Positions 52,972-61,445 of a stretch of 64,000 nt of DNA are shown here, piece by piece; the first letter of the stretch is position 1, and every line of letters starts with the position of its first letter. The translations under genes and the position numbers were made by a program. The notes below the pieces were generated by a model that made no database searches, was not told the DNA's origin, and saw only the letters and a list, made by a program, of their open reading frames with translations. Source of the stretch: Heyndrickxia camelliae (GTDB taxonomy: Bacteria; Bacillota; Bacilli; Bacillales; Bacillaceae_C); the NCBI RefSeq assembly GCF_002844575.1, contig NZ_PIQO01000012.1, positions 78,122-142,121 of the forward strand. Direction: 5' to 3'.

Positions 52972-55900
52972 TTATTTCGATTCTTTACGTTTTTGTCTTA
53001 AAAGGAATAACGCACCCAATAATAGGAATGCTGAACCAAATAACAGCCAGTTATAAGTATTAGTAGCTGTATTTGGTAAAATACCTTTATCACTATTTTT
53101 TGATTGGTTATTTGAGTCTTGTAATCTTACTAATGCATTTCTTGATTCTTTTAATCTATTTAACGCAGCATTAACTTCATATTGTGTAGCATTTCGGTCG
53201 GCCAGTATTTTCTTAGCATGGTTTAAAGCATCCTGATAAGACTTCCAACTGTCTTTTGTATAATCTTTAGCTGATAAATCCTCTGAATAATTTTTCTCAT
53301 TATTTAGTTGTGTTTTATCGACTGAAAGAGAACGTCGAGCTTTTTCAAGTTCTGCTTTTGCTACATCTACCTCTTCTTGAGTTGCTTTGGAATCATTTAT
53401 TACCTTTTTTGCTCTCTCTAATGCTTTTTGATAATTATCCCAACTGCCTTTTGAATAATCTGCTGCCTTCAATTCACTTGAAAGTTCGTACTCTTTTATA
53501 AGTTGTGTCTTATCTACTTGTGTATGATCAACATTAGGAGTTAGAGATTTTCGCGCATTTTCAAGCTCTATTTTTGCTGCATTTACCTCTTCTTGAGTTG
53601 CTTTGGAATCATTTATTATCTCTTTTGCCTTTGCTATTGCTTTTTGGTAATTATTCCAACTGTCTTTTGTATAATCTACTGCTTTCAATTCACTTGAAAG
53701 TTCGTACTCTTTTATAAGTTGTGTTTTATCTACTTGTGTATGATCAACATTAGGAGTTAGAGATTTTCGTGCATTTTCAAGCTCTATTTTTGCTGCATCT
53801 ACCTCTTCTTGAGTTGCTTTGGAATCATTTATTACCTCTTTTGCCTTTGCTATTGCTTTTTGGTAATTATTCCAACTGTCTTTTGTATAATCTACTGCTT
53901 TCAATTCACTTGAAAGTTCGTACTCTTTTATAAGTTGTGTTTTATCTACTTGTGTATGATCAACATTAGGAGTTAGAGATTTTCGTGCATTTTCAAGCTC
54001 TATTTTTGCTGCATCTACCTCTTCTTGAGTTGCTTTGGAATCATTTATTACCTCTTTTGCCTTTGCTATTGCTTTTTGGTAATTATTCCAACTGTCTTCT
54101 GTATAATCTTCTTGTTTAAATTCACTTGAAAGTTCGTACTCTTTTATAAGTTGCGTCTTATCTACTTGTGTATGATCAACATTAGGAGTTAGAGATTTTC
54201 GTGCATTTTCAAGCTCTATTTTTGCTGCATCTACCTCTTCTTGAGTTGCTTTGGAATCATTTATTACCTCTTTTGCCTTTGCTATTGCTTTTTGGTAATT
54301 ATTCCAACTGTCTTTTGTATAATCTACTGCTTTCAATTCACTTGAAAGTTCGTACTCTTTTATAAGTTGTGTTTTATCTACTTGTGTATGATCAACATTA
54401 GGAGTTAGAGATTTTCGTGCATTTTCAAGCTCTATTTTTGCTGCATCTACCTCTTCTTGAGTTGCTTTGGAATCATTTATTACCTCTTTTGCCTTTGCTA
54501 TTGCTTTTTGGTAATTATTCCAACTGTCTTTTGTATAATCTACTGCTTTCAATTCACTTGAAAGTTCGTACTCTTTTATAAGTTGTGTTTTATCTACTTG
54601 TGTATGATCAACATTAGGAGTTAGAGATTTTCGTGCATTTTCAAGCTCTATTTTTGCTGCATCTACCTCTTCTTGAGTTGCTTTGGAATCATTTATTACC
54701 TCTTTTGCCTTTGCTATTGCTTTTTGGTAATTATTCCAACTGTCTTTTGTATAATCTACTGCTTTCAATTCACTTGAAAGTTCGTACTCTTTTATAAGTT
54801 GTGTTTTATCTACTTGTGTATGATCAACATTAGGAGTTAGAGATTTTCGTGCATTTTCAAGCTCTATTTTTGCTGCATCTACCTCTTCTTGAGTTGCTTT
54901 GGAATCATTTATTACCTCTTTTGCCTTTGCTATTGCTTTTTGGTAATTATTCCAACTGTCTTCTGTATAATCTTCTTGTTTAAATTCACTTGAAAGTTCG
55001 TACTCTTTTATAAGTTGCGTCTTATCTACTTGTGTATGATCAACATTAGGAGTTAGAGATTTTCGTGCATTTTCAAGCTCTAACTTCGCTTTGTTTACTT
55101 GTTCCTTTGTTGCAGAAGAATCGTCTAATACTTTTGTTGCATTTGTTAGAGCTGTTTGATAAGCATCCCAACTGTCTTTAGTGTAATTACTTTGTACTAA
55201 ATTGTTTCCTTGCTTTACTTCATCCTCTAAAGCCTTAATGTATACTAATTCATCGTAGGCATTTTGGAGGGAAGTAGTGGCATTATCAACCTCTATTTGA
55301 GTTGCTTTAGGATTGTTTATTATTAATTTCGCTTTGTTAAAAGCATCCTCGAACTTTGTCCATGAACCTTGTGTGTATTCACTTTCAACTAGTTTTTTGC
55401 TTGTAATACTATCTTTTAAATTAACAAGAGTTTCTTTGTCCACAACAATAAATTTGTGAGATTTTGTTACGTCTTGATAACCAGTCTTTGAAACAGTTAC
55501 TTTCACTTCATATTCACCTGGTGAAAGTTTTTGATTAACGTTATATGTCCAAGAGCCATCTGAATTTATATTCATATTATCTTTATCGACTATAATCTTA
55601 GAACCGTTGGAACCTGTGATAGTAATGATAGCTTGTTCTGTATCCAAATCCGTTGTACCTTTAACGCTCGGTGTTGTGTCATTTGTAATATCGTTAGGCT
55701 CATTGATTTGCAAATCCTGACCGAATGGTGGGATTGGGTCTACCACTGGTGGATCAGCTACAATAAACTTATGATATTTTGTAATATCTCGATTAGATTT
55801 AGAAGCTGTTACTTTTACTTCATATTCCCCAGGAGAGAGTTGTTCAGCAACATTGTATGTCCAAGAACCATCTGGATTAATTGTTATATTATCTTTATCG

Positions 55901-56169
55901 ACTATAATGTTTGAACCATTAGAATCTGTAATGGTAATTTCCGCATGTTCTGTATCTTTATCTATTGAACCCTTAATGATTGGTGTTTTGTTATAAGTAG
56001 TACCGTTTGGTTCATTAATTTGCAAAGAATGTCCAAATGTATCTTCTGCTTGTATTACAAATTCTTCTACAGCTGAACCATTTTCTTCCTCACCAACAAG
56101 GTTAGAAGTGGTATCCGGGTGATACTCCACTGTAACGTTTTTAGCGTCACTATCTAATGGTTGATCCAC
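52972..56169 (-). CDS. C-terminal part of a giant repeat adhesin with LPNTA sorting signal
   Basis: This frame codes 1065 residues and stays open back to about 56351, where it joins the upstream frame through a one-base homopolymer shift. Order: a SbsA/SwmB-like Ig segment, two Ig-like modules (SLQINEPNGTTYNKTPIIKG and DLQINEPNDITNDTTPSVKG), two diverged helical FIVAR units, eight FIVAR repeats of 72 residues (LTPNVDHTQVDKTQLIKEYE and following), one last unit, then a cell-wall sorting signal: LPNTA, a hydrophobic helix and RQKRKESK. LPNTA is a class D sortase type motif; that sortase is encoded next door. Likely a surface stalk with adhesion heads. Confidence 0.85.
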   Translation of the reverse strand: MDQPLDSDAKNVTVEYHPDTTSNLVGEEENGSAVEEFVIQAEDTFGHSLQINEPNGTTYNKTPIIKGSIDKDTEHAEITITDSNGSNIIVDKDNITINPDGSWTYNVAEQLSPGEYEVKVTASKSNRDITKYHKFIVADPPVVDPIPPFGQDLQINEPNDITNDTTPSVKGTTDLDTEQAIITITGSNGSKIIVDKDNMNINSDGSWTYNVNQKLSPGEYEVKVTVSKTGYQDVTKSHKFIVVDKETLVNLKDSITSKKLVESEYTQGSWTKFEDAFNKAKLIINNPKATQIEVDNATTSLQNAYDELVYIKALEDEVKQGNNLVQSNYTKDSWDAYQTALTNATKVLDDSSATKEQVNKAKLELENARKSLTPNVDHTQVDKTQLIKEYELSSEFKQEDYTEDSWNNYQKAIAKAKEVINDSKATQEEVDAAKIELENARKSLTPNVDHTQVDKTQLIKEYELSSELKAVDYTKDSWNNYQKAIAKAKEVINDSKATQEEVDAAKIELENARKSLTPNVDHTQVDKTQLIKEYELSSELKAVDYTKDSWNNYQKAIAKAKEVINDSKATQEEVDAAKIELENARKSLTPNVDHTQVDKTQLIKEYELSSELKAVDYTKDSWNNYQKAIAKAKEVINDSKATQEEVDAAKIELENARKSLTPNVDHTQVDKTQLIKEYELSSEFKQEDYTEDSWNNYQKAIAKAKEVINDSKATQEEVDAAKIELENARKSLTPNVDHTQVDKTQLIKEYELSSELKAVDYTKDSWNNYQKAIAKAKEVINDSKATQEEVDAAKIELENARKSLTPNVDHTQVDKTQLIKEYELSSELKAVDYTKDSWNNYQKAIAKAKEIINDSKATQEEVNAAKIELENARKSLTPNVDHTQVDKTQLIKEYELSSELKAADYSKGSWDNYQKALERAKKVINDSKATQEEVDVAKAELEKARRSLSVDKTQLNNEKNYSEDLSAKDYTKDSWKSYQDALNHAKKILADRNATQYEVNAALNRLKESRNALVRLQDSNNQSKNSDKGILPNTATNTYNWLLFGSAFLLLGALFLLRQKRKESK
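53330..55058 (-). repeat. Eight tandem 216-base repeats in the adhesin gene
   Basis: Units of 72 codons are nearly identical at the DNA level. A variant with EFKQEDYTED marks units 1 and 5, while the others have ELKAVDYTKD; unit 8 is diverged. This suggests duplication of a block of several units, then single-unit gains or losses. Confidence 0.85.
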
Positions 56170-56339
56170 AGTTAGTGTGACTTTGTCACCATTAGTCTTT
56201 ACTTCCGTTACTTTATACTCTTTTCCATCTACTGTAACTGAAAAGGCTTCTGTTAGATCATCAACTGTTTGCTTAATGTTTTTATTAAAATCAATTGTAA
56301 TTTGCTTATTCCCATCCTCAAAGCTTGCCGGATTTGTTG

Positions 56340-58172
56340 CTACAGGAGGGATTTTTCAAGTTTTTCCTTTGCATTTTGAAGATTGGTTAACGCTTCATCT
56401 ATATCTTCTTGTTTAGGATTGGAATTATTCGATGAATCAGCAATATTATCTAAAATTTCTTTCGCAGTTTGTAATGCTGAATCGAATTGATTCCATCCTG
56501 AACGATAATCTTCCTTTTTAAGTTCTTTCACTTGATTATAATATTGTTCTAAATTTGTCTTATCAACAAAAGTGAAAGTAGATGAATTGGTTTTTGAAGT
56601 TGCTCCACCTTTAGATGCTGTTGCCTCAATTGTATAATCGCCTTTACTTAAATTATCTTTAAGATTAATAGACCATTTTCCTTCTTTGTCAGTGGAGGTT
56701 GTACTATTAAACGAATAACCCATATCGCTTTTAACAGTTACATTAACTGTTGAATCCGGTTCAGCTATTCCACTAATTGTTTTACTTTCTGGATCATAAA
56801 TATAAGAACCGTCCTTCGGAGAATCGATGGATAAAGTATCGCCTAATAAATTCGCTGCTTCATCTTTGGAACTCATCTTGATTATTAAATTATTGTCTTG
56901 ACTTTTTTGCCCCTCACTATTTACCACTGAAATTTGCACAGGGCGATCTCCACTGTATTGTGAATTTTCATACTGTACTAATTGTGCAATTGCATTCACT
57001 ACACCATTAACTACTTTAGTACTTACAACACGAACATTATCAATACTTAAAGTTGCACCATGAGTTGTACCGTCTGTTCGGTTAAACGATCCTGCCACAA
57101 AACGAAATTTATATGTTCCATCTTGAGGAACAGTCCCTGAATTAGTAGTCCAATCTTGTGCTGATCCTCGCCCATAAAGTATTTCTGTATTCTCATTTGT
57201 TTCAGTATTTACTAAAAATCCATATACCTCATAGTCGTCTCCACCATCATTGGCTTTCCAATCGAATGATAATTTATCACCCTTTTTAGCCTTAAATGGA
57301 GAACTAATTGCTTCTATTCCAAATGAAGAAGCAATTTTGCCATCAGTTTTACCATAATCACCTGAATTGAGCATGGCATTTAAAAATCCTATTTCAAGTG
57401 ATTGTCCTTTTGTTGGATCAGTACCGGCATCTATTCTTTTCACAAATCCATAAGGACCATTATTTTTATTCCAAGTATTAAAGACGGCTTCAAAACCTTC
57501 TATACTTTGAGGGTCATTATAAAGCGCTTTACCATTATAATTTAGATTGGTTATATAGGTATACTCTCCATTTGGGCCTGTTACTTTATATTTTCCATCC
57601 CCAATGTTTTCTACCTTTTGATAAGCACGACCTTTGGTATGCGTAGCCAAATCCCCTAACCAAATTTGATTGATTGTTTTTCCATTTACGACACTCGTAT
57701 TATTAATTGTCCAACTTGGAACTACTACATTGTCACCACTATCTCCTTCTTCAAAATTCCCATTAGGTAGTGGTGCAGATAGATCAATTTTTAGCGCATT
57801 TCCTTCTCCATTTTCCTTACTATTAACGGAAGCAATTGCAATATCATTAAGTAAGATTTGATCCCCTTTTACTTCGAGGATAGAACCATCATCCAAAGTA
57901 ACTCTTGCACCGTCAGGTAAAAATAGTTTATCTGTATCTACGTAGCCATTTGAAATTTCAAATTTTATATACCCTTCAGCGAACGTTTCCCCTGAATTTG
58001 CATCAAGTTCGAAATTAGGTGCGACTTTGACTGAATTACCTATATACGGGTCATAATCAATGTCTGTTAACTCTGCTGCAAAGGATTTTTGATTGCCCCA
58101 TGTAGGTAGAATCGTTCCGAATAATAGAATGGCAATTAAAAAGATTGCAAGCTTTGACTCGTGTTTCTCCAT
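56340..58172 (-). CDS. N-terminal part of the giant adhesin (secreted head domain)
   Basis: A 610-residue product with a signal peptide (KLAIFLIAILLFGTILPTWG, cut after SFAA). Residues 40-400 are a novel-looking beta-rich domain; PFKAKKGDKLSFDWKANDGG and AGSFNRTDGTTHGATLSIDN resemble carbohydrate-binding jelly-roll repeats. Residues 440-530: Ig-like (Big_6-type) TISGIAEPDSTVNVTVKSDM. Then a FIVAR helix unit and TNLQNAKEKLEK. It stops because the A5 run at 56352-56356 lacks one A; with six, translation continues IPPVATNPASFEDGNKQI into the downstream frame. As written the protein is secreted but lacks an anchor. Confidence 0.82.
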   Translation of the reverse strand: MEKHESKLAIFLIAILLFGTILPTWGNQKSFAAELTDIDYDPYIGNSVKVAPNFELDANSGETFAEGYIKFEISNGYVDTDKLFLPDGARVTLDDGSILEVKGDQILLNDIAIASVNSKENGEGNALKIDLSAPLPNGNFEEGDSGDNVVVPSWTINNTSVVNGKTINQIWLGDLATHTKGRAYQKVENIGDGKYKVTGPNGEYTYITNLNYNGKALYNDPQSIEGFEAVFNTWNKNNGPYGFVKRIDAGTDPTKGQSLEIGFLNAMLNSGDYGKTDGKIASSFGIEAISSPFKAKKGDKLSFDWKANDGGDDYEVYGFLVNTETNENTEILYGRGSAQDWTTNSGTVPQDGTYKFRFVAGSFNRTDGTTHGATLSIDNVRVVSTKVVNGVVNAIAQLVQYENSQYSGDRPVQISVVNSEGQKSQDNNLIIKMSSKDEAANLLGDTLSIDSPKDGSYIYDPESKTISGIAEPDSTVNVTVKSDMGYSFNSTTSTDKEGKWSINLKDNLSKGDYTIEATASKGGATSKTNSSTFTFVDKTNLEQYYNQVKELKKEDYRSGWNQFDSALQTAKEILDNIADSSNNSNPKQEDIDEALTNLQNAKEKLEKSLL

Positions 58173-58377
58173 AAATTCACTCCCCTATATTTTAAGTTAA
58201 TGTGTCATCCTGCTTATTTAAGTAGTAGAACTACCAAAATCAATACTGTATCAAATCCCGCTATACAAAAACTCGACAAAAAATTACTAAACTATACAAA
58301 ACTTTACATGTTCCTTGGACTATGAATATAATGGGTAATATTGAATTGGCTGGGTGTATAGATTGAGGAGTGAATTT

Positions 58378-58956
58378 ATGAAATGTATTTCATATATATT
58401 TATCTTTATCGGTCTTTTTTGTCTATTAATCGGAGGTACGCAATTATATAAGACCTCTTTTACAGGTAAAGAAGCTTTATCCAAGGCAACAGCGCTTGTT
58501 AATGACTCTTCAAAAATAGGCAATGTTAATAATTACGAAAAGAGTAAAGAAAGGAATTATAAAAAAGATAGTGTTATGGGGTTACTTGAAATCCCTGCAT
58601 TAAAAATGAAGATTCCTATTATAGAAGGTACAGAACCACGACAATTAGAAAAGGGGGTTGGTCATTATATTGATACCGCATTACCAGGTGAACATGGGCA
58701 GGTATTTCTTGCAGGACATAGGGACACTGTGTTTCGAGGATTAGGTAATTTAAATAAAGGACAAAAAATTATAATTAAGTTGAAATACGGTACATTTAAA
58801 TATAAAATGACAAAATCAAAAATTGTTAAATCTGATGATCGCTCTATCATTGAAATTAATGCTAAAAAAGATAGTTTAGTGCTTGCGACTTGTTATCCTT
58901 TTCTATTTGTAGGAAATGCCCCAGACCGCTATATTATTTATGCAGCGCCTGTGTAA
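58378..58956 (+). CDS. Class D sortase
   Basis: A 192-residue transpeptidase: signal-anchor helix at 5-24, then the sortase barrel. Catalytic His114 (LAGHRDTVFRG), Cys172 (LATCYPF) and Arg184 (APDRYIIYA). TLxTC-type and APDRY motifs fit class D (YhcS type), which joins LPxTA-like motifs to peptidoglycan. ATG start after GAGGAGTGAATTT; a longer frame from 58354 lacks a ribosome site. Divergent from the adhesin carrying LPNTA, 205 bases apart, its likely main substrate. Confidence 0.9.
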   Translation: MKCISYIFIFIGLFCLLIGGTQLYKTSFTGKEALSKATALVNDSSKIGNVNNYEKSKERNYKKDSVMGLLEIPALKMKIPIIEGTEPRQLEKGVGHYIDTALPGEHGQVFLAGHRDTVFRGLGNLNKGQKIIIKLKYGTFKYKMTKSKIVKSDDRSIIEINAKKDSLVLATCYPFLFVGNAPDRYIIYAAPV

Positions 58957-58988
58957 GTGAAGACTAATTTTAATATAAAGTTGAAAAT

Positions 58989-59105
58989 GAGGCTGGGACA
59001 AAACTCAGTTAAAATCAAAAAAAACGTGTGAAATCTAGTTTAAAAACCTTGATTTCATACGTTTTTAATTTCGGGGCTTAAACCAGTTTTAATAGTTTTT
59101 TGTCC
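58989..59105. repeat. Foldback intergenic element
   Basis: Starts GAGGCTGGGACAAAACT and ends AGTTTTTTGTCC, so the ends are partly inverted. Inside, ACGTGTGAAATC and GATTTCATACGT (around 59024-59062) form a hairpin that may terminate sortase transcription. Elements starting GAGGCTGGGACA occur between genes in many Firmicutes, from memory. Confidence 0.5.
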
Positions 59106-59166
59106 TATGTGTTTTTAATAGCTTTCTTCTAGTTTGGACTACTTGTAATAGCCACCCCCACTACTG

Positions 59167-60858
59167 TTATTTTCCTTTCTGAGATAGTGATCCAAGCTCT
59201 AAATGGTATGAAACTGTTCCGCCATGCGCCATTAATACTTGATGATAAGATTGATCCATCGAGTCTTTATAATCAACAATAGCCGTTGTAGCACCTTGAG
59301 CTGTATCTGAATCGGAGCGATACAGAGATGCATATCCTTGTGTATTTAAGTACATAGTGCTTTCAAATGGGTTCTTCATTCCAGGACCGTTCAATACATT
59401 GTATACATGCAAAGATTGCGTTAAATTGGACGGCAACAAAAAGGAAGAACTGTTTGTTGATGGCATATAGCCTGAACCACAATCTAATGTATAAACCTCT
59501 TCAATATGTTTCGTTAATGCCTTTTGTCCTTGTTGAGCAAATGATTCATCTGTTGTGACAACTTGTGCATTATGAACGATTTGGACTCCGCCTTCATTAT
59601 AATTAGTTTGGTCACTTGTAATATTGCGGGTTGACTGAATAGTAGATGTATAGCGCTCGCCTTTTGCCTCAATCACCCCTTGAATTTCATAACTCTTATT
59701 TGCATTTTCTCCAAATAAGTTATTATCATTTCCGAATAAATCTGTTTTTGTTTTATCTGACCCCGTTGGGAAGGTTAACGTGTTTTTCACAATCTTCCCA
59801 GAAGTTGACTTACCACCATTTTGATATAAAAATAACGAGCCACTCATCAGCCAGTAATTAATATGCTGGTTCACTTTAAGGCTTAGTTTATGTTTTCCGC
59901 CTAATAGCCCCGCAAATGGAGTTAAATTCACCCGGTATGCAGTCATATCTAATGTATGGATACCCTGAATAGGGCGCCATAAATACGGATTCACCCCTCC
60001 AGTATATAAGGTGGGTTCTGGCCACACTGCTCCTGCAGGCTGCCCATCAATATAAACCTCAATCTCACGGAAATCCGGCTGCAGCGACCACCAAAATTCA
60101 TCATTATTTTGTGGCACAGCGTATAAATCGAGGTAAGCTCCTTTAATATCCTTCGGTAAATCGAGCGGCACATCCATGGAAGGATCCCTCTCATACATAT
60201 AAAAAGGTGCGGCATCCTTGGTAATAGAAACAATCTTATCAGGAGTTTCTATTTTTAATGGATCGTCTTGTCTATCCTTCTTACCTTTTTCCTCAGGATA
60301 GTATTCTAATTGAATAGACATTTCAGGAATTCCAGTGTAGGTTTCATTTACGTAGTTTTCTAACTTTATCGTTAATACCTGGTTTCCTTGCAAAATCGGC
60401 ATGTATTCCGTCACGTCTTTTTGGATTTTCCACTCTATTCCATCTTTTGTTGGTTCCGGTGTCACTCCGACAAAAATCTGCGAGGCGCCTGCCCAAATTT
60501 GGAAGAGCCTGTCATATTGCCTACCTTTTTGCGTTCCCGTAATTGTTAAGATGACTTTCCCCCATTTTCCGGATGGAAGCTTCACTTCACTTTTTACAGG
60601 CGGCTTCGCATTTCCGAATTGCTCCTTTTTCAAAACTTTTACAACGGTTGGTTTTGTAGAAGGAATCGAAAGCGGAACACCAATCGAAATGGGATTATCT
60701 GTTTTGCTAAATTGCTGATTTTTAGCAATGGCTTGTGCAGTTGCTAAGGGCTTCTTTTGCACATCTTGCTTGTTTGCGAAAGTTGATTGAGTGCTTCCCA
60801 AAGTAAGAAGCGTTATGGCAATTCCTGTGAATGCGAGCTTTATTCCTGATTTTTTCAT
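59167..60858 (-). CDS. Secreted PNGase A-like protein (plant-type glycoamidase fold)
   Basis: A 563-residue exported protein with a Sec signal peptide (LAFTGIAITLLTLGSTQSTF, cut after FANK region) and no anchor. The N-terminal half has the two-jelly-roll pattern of peptide N-glycanase A (GKWGKVILTITGTQKGRQYD RLFQIWAGA split by loops; then the diagnostic EPTLYTGGVNPYLWRPIQGI). PNGase A removes N-glycans, including core alpha-1,3-fucosylated plant ones. The C-terminal 200 residues form a beta-rich domain usual in the family. It faces the sortase/adhesin module convergently. Activity is inferred; I have not verified active-site residues. Confidence 0.75.
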   Translation of the reverse strand: MKKSGIKLAFTGIAITLLTLGSTQSTFANKQDVQKKPLATAQAIAKNQQFSKTDNPISIGVPLSIPSTKPTVVKVLKKEQFGNAKPPVKSEVKLPSGKWGKVILTITGTQKGRQYDRLFQIWAGASQIFVGVTPEPTKDGIEWKIQKDVTEYMPILQGNQVLTIKLENYVNETYTGIPEMSIQLEYYPEEKGKKDRQDDPLKIETPDKIVSITKDAAPFYMYERDPSMDVPLDLPKDIKGAYLDLYAVPQNNDEFWWSLQPDFREIEVYIDGQPAGAVWPEPTLYTGGVNPYLWRPIQGIHTLDMTAYRVNLTPFAGLLGGKHKLSLKVNQHINYWLMSGSLFLYQNGGKSTSGKIVKNTLTFPTGSDKTKTDLFGNDNNLFGENANKSYEIQGVIEAKGERYTSTIQSTRNITSDQTNYNEGGVQIVHNAQVVTTDESFAQQGQKALTKHIEEVYTLDCGSGYMPSTNSSSFLLPSNLTQSLHVYNVLNGPGMKNPFESTMYLNTQGYASLYRSDSDTAQGATTAIVDYKDSMDQSYHQVLMAHGGTVSYHLELGSLSQKGK

Positions 60859-60970
60859 AAAAAATGATGTGCCTCCTCGGATTTTTGACTATTATGATAA
60901 TTTCTAAGCTTTTTTGTGAATTCCTTCCAACTTTTGAATTATATATTTGATAGTGCTAAAGTTGGTTGAC

Positions 60971-61005
60971 TTGACTTCTATATCAGTTTAGTTATAAACT
61001 GATAT
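60971..61005 (+). promoter_or_regulatory. Promoter overlapped by a MarR operator
   Basis: TTGACT (60971-60976) and TATAAA (60993-60998) are 16 bases apart. The perfect dyad ATATCAGTTT-N6-AAACTGATAT at 60980-61005 covers the spacer and -10 box, an ideal place for repression by the downstream MarR protein. Confidence 0.7.
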
Positions 61006-61023
61006 CAACAAGAGGTGATGGTA

Positions 61024-61431
61024 TTGAAGGATAAACTCAGTCTAATGATCTGGTTCCGATTATCGAGAATTTATAACAAAAGTATCCGGGAATCGAACCA
61101 ACACCTAAAAAAATGGAATTTATCTATCGCGCAATTTGATGTACTAGCACAAATTGGTTCACAAAAACGTTTATCCCAACAAGAACTAGCAGATAAACTT
61201 TTAGTTACAAAAGGAAACATCACGCAGCTCTTATCAAAATTGGAAAATATGGGGCTAATCCAAAGAGAACAGGAATGGAAAACAAAATATTTATCTTTGA
61301 CAAAAAAGGGAAAAGAATTATTTGAAGAAGTCGTCCCATTGCAAGAACAATTTCAGGCATCGCAGTTTAGTAAATTAAATCAAGAAGAGAAGAAGCAATT
61401 ACTAGAGTTGCTCAGAAAAATACAGAATTAA
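61024..61431 (+). CDS. MarR family regulator of the mhq operon
   Basis: A 135-residue winged-helix protein: WNLSIAQFDVLAQIGSQKRL, SQQELADKLLVTKGNITQLL, SKLENMGLIQREQEWKTKYL. There is no Cys, so it is not a thiol-oxidation sensor like YodB; MhqR of B. subtilis also senses quinones without a conserved Cys. TTG start eight bases from AGAGG; GTG and ATG codons just upstream are too close. First gene of the operon with mhqE and mhqD, 15 bases before mhqE. Confidence 0.83.
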   Translation: MKDKLSLMIWFRLSRIYNKSIRESNQHLKKWNLSIAQFDVLAQIGSQKRLSQQELADKLLVTKGNITQLLSKLENMGLIQREQEWKTKYLSLTKKGKELFEEVVPLQEQFQASQFSKLNQEEKKQLLELLRKIQN

Positions 61432-61445
61432 ACGGAGGAATTCAT

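Noticed and set aside
53330..55058. Possible CRISPR array because of regular repeats
   Set aside because: Repeats are 216 bases without unique spacers and code for FIVAR domains in frame.
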